A DNA stretch of 26,225 nt from Dehalococcoidia bacterium (lineage in GTDB: Bacteria; Chloroflexota; Dehalococcoidia; Dehalococcoidales; RBG-16-60-22): NCBI GenBank assembly GCA_030615655.1, contig JAUWYU010000003.1, positions 1 to 26,225 of the forward strand, in the 5' to 3' direction. Positions 22,120 to 26,225 of the stretch are shown here, in pieces; within the stretch, counting starts at the first letter, position 1, and each line of letters starts with the position of its first letter. The notes beneath the pieces were generated by a model. It was given only the letters and a program-made list of their open reading frames with translations. It was not told where the DNA came from and searched no databases. Made by a program: the position numbers and the translations under genes.

Positions 22120-22152
22120 TGACAGATTGAGCTCTTTTATTTCAATCTGTCA
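22120..22152 (-). promoter_or_regulatory. Perfect 11-bp inverted repeat in the rpsL leader (distal)
   Basis: TGACAGATTGA at 22120-22130 is mirrored by TCAATCTGTCA at 22142-22152, with an 11-nt loop. It lies between the likely rpsL promoter and the proximal stem-loop, so it would fold in the leader RNA. It could also be a protein-binding operator in the divergent region. No T-run follows on either strand. Confidence 0.55.
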
Positions 22153-22183
22153 GCTATTACTGAATTCTGAGCACTAAATACTA

Positions 22184-22213
22184 AATTTATCATAAATCAA
22201 TACCGTCTGTCAA
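22184..22213 (-). promoter_or_regulatory. Probable promoter of the rpsL-to-rpsI run
   Basis: The minus strand has a perfect -35 hexamer TTGACA at 22213-22208. The -10 is weaker: GATAAA (spacing 16) or TAAATT (spacing 18) at 22191-22184. Transcription would start near 22178, about 120 nt before rpsL. The 7-bp direct repeat ACTAAAT at 22173-22186 overlaps this end. Confidence 0.5.
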
Positions 22214-22304
22214 TATTTTTATGAAGGAATCTAGGAATAAGTTAGTCTGGAAGCAGTAATTATTAGGAAAGTGCTGATAATAAGCCATTATGTGGCCGGC
22301 ATTA

Positions 22305-22333
22305 TTGCAACCTTGCGTGAGTAGAGGTAAAAT
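22305..22333 (+). promoter_or_regulatory. Possible promoter of the aro operon
   Basis: TTGCAA at 22305-22310 and TAAAAT at 22328-22333 are separated by exactly 17 nt. Transcription would begin near 22340, at or next to the aroB ATG at 22341, so the message would be leaderless. An AGAGG at 22323-22327 lies 13 nt before the ATG, too far for a good ribosome-binding site. A promoter further upstream is also possible. Confidence 0.35.
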
Positions 22334-22340
22334 GACATAA

Positions 22341-23420
22341 ATGAAGAAAGTAAAAGTAGAGTTCGGCGACAACAGCTATGAGATTCGTGTCGGGACTGGC
22401 TTGCTGGCCCGGACCGGACTCTGGCTGAAGGGAAGAGGCTTTTCGGGCAGGGCGGTCATCATCACCGATACCACTGTGAGAGGTCTGTATGCCGATGTTC
22501 TGAATCAGAGCCTGACCAATGCCGGCTTTGATGTCACCATTCTGGAGGTACCGGTGGGGGAAGAGCAGAAATCTCTGGCAACCGCCGGCAGATTATATAA
22601 TAAACTGACCGGCGCTTACGCGGAAAGGACGACCCCCATTTTAGCTCTGGGCGGTGGGGTTATTGGCGACCTGGCGGGTTTCGTGGCCGCTACTTATATG
22701 CGGGGGGTACCACTGATACAGGTACCAACCACCCTGCTGGCGCAGGTTGACAGTAGCATCGGTGGCAAAACGGCGGTAGACCACGGACGACTGAAGAACA
22801 CTATAGGGGTATTCTACCAGCCAAGTCTGGTGGTTGCTGACATTGATACGCTGAAGACCCTTCCCGAAGTAGAGTTAGCCAATGGACTGGCTGAAGTTAT
22901 CAAGAGCGCCGCTATCAGGAACAGAAACCTTTTCAGCTTTCTTGATCTTAACATACAAAAAGCCAGAGCGCTTCACCCGGGGGCGCTGGAGGATATAGTC
23001 CTGGAGACGGCCAGGATTAAAGCCGAAATAGTAGAGAAGGATGAAAAAGAGGCTGGCCTGAGGGGTATCCTGAACTATGGTCATACCGTGGGACACGCCG
23101 TGGAAGCGGTCTCCAACTTCCAGTTAAAGCATGGCCAAGCCGTTGCCATCGGCATGGTGGCGGCGGCTAGAATCTCCAGTCGGATGGGGATATTGAGTGA
23201 GAGCGATGTCGTCAGGCTGGAGAGAGTCATTCAGAAAGCCGGTCTCCCTACGGAAATGCCGGAGCTCAGTGTGGAAGAGGTAGTGGAGGCCATGAAACAC
23301 GACAAGAAGGTCCTGCAGGATAAGGTAAGGTTCGTCCTGCTTAAATCAATCGGGAATGCCTTTATCAACGATGAAGTCAGTCCTTCCCTGGTAGAGGAGA
23401 TTTTAGTTGGCTGGGGATAA
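22341..23420 (+). CDS. aroB: 3-dehydroquinate synthase
   Basis: AroB converts DAHP to 3-dehydroquinate, the second step of the shikimate pathway, using NAD and a divalent metal. The protein has 359 residues. The NAD-binding region contains GGGVIGDLAGFVA (104-116), then DSSIGGKTAVD (137-147). The metal ligands are Glu185 (LAEVIK), His248 (GHTVGHA) and His264. It is the first gene of the plus-strand aro set, divergent from rpsL. The 3' end overlaps aroD by 14 nt. A DAHP synthase gene is not in the window. Confidence 0.96.
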   Translation: MKKVKVEFGDNSYEIRVGTGLLARTGLWLKGRGFSGRAVIITDTTVRGLYADVLNQSLTNAGFDVTILEVPVGEEQKSLATAGRLYNKLTGAYAERTTPILALGGGVIGDLAGFVAATYMRGVPLIQVPTTLLAQVDSSIGGKTAVDHGRLKNTIGVFYQPSLVVADIDTLKTLPEVELANGLAEVIKSAAIRNRNLFSFLDLNIQKARALHPGALEDIVLETARIKAEIVEKDEKEAGLRGILNYGHTVGHAVEAVSNFQLKHGQAVAIGMVAAARISSRMGILSESDVVRLERVIQKAGLPTEMPELSVEEVVEAMKHDKKVLQDKVRFVLLKSIGNAFINDEVSPSLVEEILVGWG

Positions 23421-24075
23421 TCGCGGAATTTGTGTCGCCATCGTCAATGATGACCTGGAAGCGGTAAAAAGGATTGAGCCGCTGGTTGACCTCTTTGAGG
23501 TGCGTATTGACCTCATTGGCAGTAGCTGGCGGGAACTGGCCGGATATCTGGGGAAACCCTGGATAGCCTGCAACCGGAGAACCGGGGAGGGAGGCAGCTG
23601 GCAGGGGAATGAAACACGGAGAATCGACGAGCTTCTAAGTGCCATCGACCTGGGAGCCGGCATAGTTGATATAGAACTCAGTACGCCGGGGGTTGAGGCG
23701 GTGGTCCCGGAGATTAAAGGCAGGGCCGAGTGCCTGCTGTCGTATCATGCCCTGAAGGAAACGCCGCCTCTGGAGAGGATGCGGGAAATTATCAGGAGTC
23801 AGTTGGCCGCCGGCGCCGATATCTGCAAGCTGATTACCACCGCCCAAAGCTTTGCGGATAATGTAGCTACCTTGCAGCTCATAGCGGACTTTCCGCAGAC
23901 AAAAGTGGTCTCCTTCGCCATGGGGCCTCTGGGGTATATCTCCAGAGTTCTCTGTCTGCTGGCTGGTGGCTATTTCACCTACGCGTCTATTGAAGAAGGT
24001 AAAGAATCAGCCCCGGGGCAGATAACGGTAAGGGACTTAAGAAAAATTTACGGGATGCTCAAAGATGACGGATAA
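23407..24075 (+). CDS. aroD: 3-dehydroquinate dehydratase, type I
   Basis: The protein has 222 residues, a compact type I enzyme. It dehydrates 3-dehydroquinate to 3-dehydroshikimate through a Schiff base. The Schiff-base lysine is Lys141 (ICKLITTA) and the catalytic histidine His114 (SYHAL); the substrate loop SAPGQ is at 201-205 and EVRIDL at 31-36. The start is a TTG at 23407 with GAGGAG about seven bases upstream, inside the aroB end. It overlaps aroE by 11 nt. Confidence 0.93.
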   Translation: MAGDNRGICVAIVNDDLEAVKRIEPLVDLFEVRIDLIGSSWRELAGYLGKPWIACNRRTGEGGSWQGNETRRIDELLSAIDLGAGIVDIELSTPGVEAVVPEIKGRAECLLSYHALKETPPLERMREIIRSQLAAGADICKLITTAQSFADNVATLQLIADFPQTKVVSFAMGPLGYISRVLCLLAGGYFTYASIEEGKESAPGQITVRDLRKIYGMLKDDG

Positions 24076-24943
24076 AGTGATATCGGGGAAAACAAGAATC
24101 TGCGCATTAATCGGCGACCCCATCGAACATACCATGTCGCCGGTGATGCACAACGCTGCCTTTAGAAAGCTGGGACTGGACTACGTTTATATTCCTTTCC
24201 GGGTAAGAACGGAGGAGCTGGCTCAAGCCGTTGAAGGTATCAGGGCCCTGAATATAAGGGGATTCAATGTTACCATACCGCACAAGGTGGCGATTATGCC
24301 CATGCTGGACGGACTGGACCCCCTGGCGGAGAAAATCGGCGCCGTCAACACTGTCGTGAATAATGGCGGTGAATTAAGGGGTTACAATACCGATGCCACC
24401 GGTTTTTTACAGGCGCTGCTGGAGCGGGGGGTTGAGCCGGGAGGGGAAAACGTCGTTATTCTGGGGGCCGGCGGTGCCTCAAGAGCCATTTCCTACATCC
24501 TGGCCGAAAGGGGCGCTCACCTGACCATCCTTAATCGCCAGTTAGAGCTGGACTGGGCTGTGGAGCTTGCCCGGCGGATACGTGACGACCTTAAAAAAGA
24601 GGCGAGTGCCTTGGAACTCACTGAAGAACATTTATCCACGGCAATGGAGGGGGCCGGCATATTGATTAACGCCACCAGCGTGGGCATGAGCCCCGATAAT
24701 CAGGAGAGTCCAATTCCCGCGCAATTGCTGAAACCTGACCTTGTTGTTTATGATATAGTGTATAATCCTATTAGAACGAGGTTGCTGAAAGAGGCTGAGG
24801 CGGCCGGTGCCCGGACTGTAGGAGGGATTGATATGCTTGTCTGGCAGGGTGCTCTGGCTTTCGAGAAATGGACCGAGCAGACAGCCCCGCTTGACCTGAT
24901 GCGGAAGGAAGCTATTAAGGCGCTGGAGAGACATGAAGACTAG
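24065..24943 (+). CDS. aroE: Shikimate dehydrogenase (NADP+)
   Basis: The protein has 292 residues. It reduces 3-dehydroshikimate to shikimate. The substrate domain has SPVMHN (25-30), NVTIPHK with catalytic Lys74, and NTDATGF with Asp110. The nucleotide-binding domain has GAGGASR (134-140) and NRQ (157-159), where most NADP-dependent members have NRT or NRS. NATSVGM (202-208) and GGIDMLVWQGALAFEKWT at the end are typical. It overlaps aroD and aroK by 11 nt each. Confidence 0.95.
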   Translation: MTDKVISGKTRICALIGDPIEHTMSPVMHNAAFRKLGLDYVYIPFRVRTEELAQAVEGIRALNIRGFNVTIPHKVAIMPMLDGLDPLAEKIGAVNTVVNNGGELRGYNTDATGFLQALLERGVEPGGENVVILGAGGASRAISYILAERGAHLTILNRQLELDWAVELARRIRDDLKKEASALELTEEHLSTAMEGAGILINATSVGMSPDNQESPIPAQLLKPDLVVYDIVYNPIRTRLLKEAEAAGARTVGGIDMLVWQGALAFEKWTEQTAPLDLMRKEAIKALERHED

Positions 24944-25460
24944 TATCGCCCTGATAGGTTTTATGGGCACGGGTAAAACGGCCGTGGGCAAAATACTAGC
25001 CCAAAAGTTGGATAAAAATTTCATTGAACTTGATGGTATGATTGAGAAGAAAGCGGGGAAGTCTATTCCCGAGATATTTCAGCAGTACGGTGAAATTGCC
25101 TTTCGTGAACTTGAAATCGAGGTTACCAGGGAAGTTGCTGACAGGGAAAAAGTGGTTATCGCTTGCGGTGGCGGCCTGGTTCTTAATAAAATAAATATTG
25201 ACCGACTGAGAAAGGAATGTATTATAGTTTACCTGGCGGCGTCACCGGGGGTAATTCTCAAGCGCATTTCAGGAGATACGGATGAAAGGCCCTTGCTCGC
25301 GGTGTCTGACCGGGCCCGGCAAATCAAAGAGCTTTTAAGATTCCGCCAGCCTTTTTACGAAAGAGCCGCCGATATCAAAATAAACACTTCCAGGCTGAGT
25401 ATTGACACGGTGGTCGAAAAGATAATAGGAAGATTGAAAGACGATGCAGGTTACGATTAA
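24933..25460 (+). CDS. aroK: Shikimate kinase
   Basis: The protein has 175 residues, normal for AroK. It phosphorylates shikimate at the 3-hydroxyl using ATP. The Walker A loop is GFMGTGKT (9-16), the shikimate-binding residues are Asp34, Arg58 (FRELE) and the Gly79-Gly81 run in ACGGGLV, and the LID arginine is in ERPLL (Arg119). The ATG at 24933 has GGAGAG very close upstream within aroE. It overlaps aroA by 17 nt. Confidence 0.95.
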   Translation: MKTSIALIGFMGTGKTAVGKILAQKLDKNFIELDGMIEKKAGKSIPEIFQQYGEIAFRELEIEVTREVADREKVVIACGGGLVLNKINIDRLRKECIIVYLAASPGVILKRISGDTDERPLLAVSDRARQIKELLRFRQPFYERAADIKINTSRLSIDTVVEKIIGRLKDDAGYD

Positions 25461-26225
25461 TAAAAGTGATGTAGAGGGAAAGGTAAAAGTCCCTTCTTCC
25501 AAAAGTATGACTATTCGGGGGCTGATGTGTGCCGCCCTGAGCCGGGGGAACAGTGAGATAATAAATCCCCTGGTTTCCGACGATACCAACGCCGCCGCCG
25601 ATGTCCTGGGTAAAATCGGTGTCAGTATCGATAAAGGAGACGATATGTGGCGGGTGACCGGGGGCTCCCTCCGGGTACCGCAGGAAGAGCTATTCTGTGG
25701 TGAGTCGGCGACCACTCTGAGATTCATGACGGCCATTTGTTCGCTTCTTCCCGGCAAGCACACGCTGGTCGGAGGGCCTTCCCTCTCCAAGAGACCGGTG
25801 AGATCGCTGGTAGAGGCACTGGGAAAGCTGGGGATAAAAGGCTCCATGGAGGGAAAGACAACGCCTCCGGTTACTATAGAAGGCGGCACCCTGACGGGGG
25901 GACCTACGGACCTGCCGGGTAATATAAGCTCTCAGTTCATATCGGCCTTGCTCCTGATAGCTCCCTTTGCCAAGAAAGAAGTGAGCATCAGGCTGACGAC
26001 TGACCTGACATCAGGGCCCTATGTCCTGATGACCCTCTGGTGCCTGAAACAGTTCGGGATAAACGTAAACCACGAGTTCGACAGATTTATCGTCCGCCGG
26101 CAAAGATATAAACCAGCTAAGCTGGAAGTGGAAGGGGACTGGTCATCAGCTTCTTATTTTCTGGCTCTGGGGGCTGTTTCCGAAGGGATTCAAGTTGAAA
26201 ATATAAGTGGTGCAAGCCTTCAGGG
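25444..26225 (+). CDS. aroA: EPSP synthase (3-phosphoshikimate 1-carboxyvinyltransferase), 3' end outside window
   Basis: The frame runs from the ATG at 25444 to the window edge, about 260 of an expected 420-430 residues. The enzyme joins shikimate-3-phosphate and PEP. VPSSKSMTIR (16-25) binds both substrates; GESATTLRF (86-94) matches the PEP-loop GNAGTAMRP of E. coli; LPGNISSQFISALLL and DWSSASYFLA are typical. Position 89 is Ala where E. coli has Gly96. The start lies inside aroK (17-nt overlap), so translation is probably coupled. Confidence 0.95.
   Translation, partial: MQVTINKSDVEGKVKVPSSKSMTIRGLMCAALSRGNSEIINPLVSDDTNAAADVLGKIGVSIDKGDDMWRVTGGSLRVPQEELFCGESATTLRFMTAICSLLPGKHTLVGGPSLSKRPVRSLVEALGKLGIKGSMEGKTTPPVTIEGGTLTGGPTDLPGNISSQFISALLLIAPFAKKEVSIRLTTDLTSGPYVLMTLWCLKQFGINVNHEFDRFIVRRQRYKPAKLEVEGDWSSASYFLALGAVSEGIQVENISGASLQ

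Noticed and set aside
22120..22152. Intrinsic terminator formed by the 11-bp inverted repeat
   Set aside because: Neither strand has a T-run after the stem, and no gene ends next to it.
1..26225. A new defence, mobile or secondary-metabolite system
   Set aside because: Both strands were read through; apart from the tRNA remnant and two cupins, every substantial frame is a housekeeping translation, export or shikimate gene.

Overview
The window looks like chromosomal DNA from a bacterium of the phylum Chloroflexota, most likely a Dehalococcoidia-like strict anaerobe. The basis is the gene content, the zinc-binding forms of S4, S14, L24, L36 and adenylate kinase, the phosphoglucose/phosphomannose isomerase, and the aroB-D-E-K-A order. 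This placement is an inference from remembered family features, not from a search. Almost everything is core genome. No prophage, insertion sequence, CRISPR array or defence system is visible.

Layout. (1) Positions 1-1424, plus strand: the 3' end of a bifunctional phosphoglucose/phosphomannose isomerase gene, then two divergent paralogous cupin proteins of unknown role. (2) Positions 1425-1573: an intergenic strip holding a 45-nt remnant that matches the 3' part of a tRNA-Val (minus strand), which may be an attachment-site scar or a decayed tRNA. (3) Positions 1574-22056, minus strand: one nearly gap-free run in transcription order S12, S7, EF-G, S10, L3, L4, L23, L2, S19, L22, S3, L16, L29, S17, L14, L24, L5, S14, S8, L6, L18, S5, L30, L15, SecY, Adk, Map, IF-1, L36, S13, S11, S4, RpoA, L17, TruA, L13, S9. 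This is the str, S10, spc, alpha and L13/S9 operons joined end to end, with no tuf gene. (4) Positions 22057-22340: a divergent control region with a probable rpsL promoter, two stem-loops in the rpsL leader and a possible aroB promoter. (5) Positions 22341-26225, plus strand: aroB, aroD, aroE, aroK and the 5' part of aroA. Each overlaps the next by 11-17 nt, and together they cover dehydroquinate formation through EPSP formation in the shikimate pathway.

The minus-strand block makes ribosomal proteins, the translocase channel, initiation factor IF-1, the RNA polymerase alpha subunit and rRNA/tRNA/protein-processing enzymes as one growth-linked unit. Many junctions overlap (ATGA, 8-nt and up to 41-nt overlaps), which suggests translational coupling. 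Twelve genes start with GTG or TTG, most with a clear Shine-Dalgarno sequence.

The most unusual points are: ribosomal protein S3 with a tail of about 225 residues built of six 16-17-residue repeats followed by a lysine-rich stretch; a 46-residue purely acidic tail on RpoA; L4 running 41 nt into L23; an insertion of about 13 residues near the S12 N-terminus; the tRNA-Val 3' remnant beside rpsI; and an alanine in AroA where E. coli EPSP synthase has glyphosate-critical Gly96. I found no wholly new multi-gene system; the tandem cupins are the only genes of unknown function.
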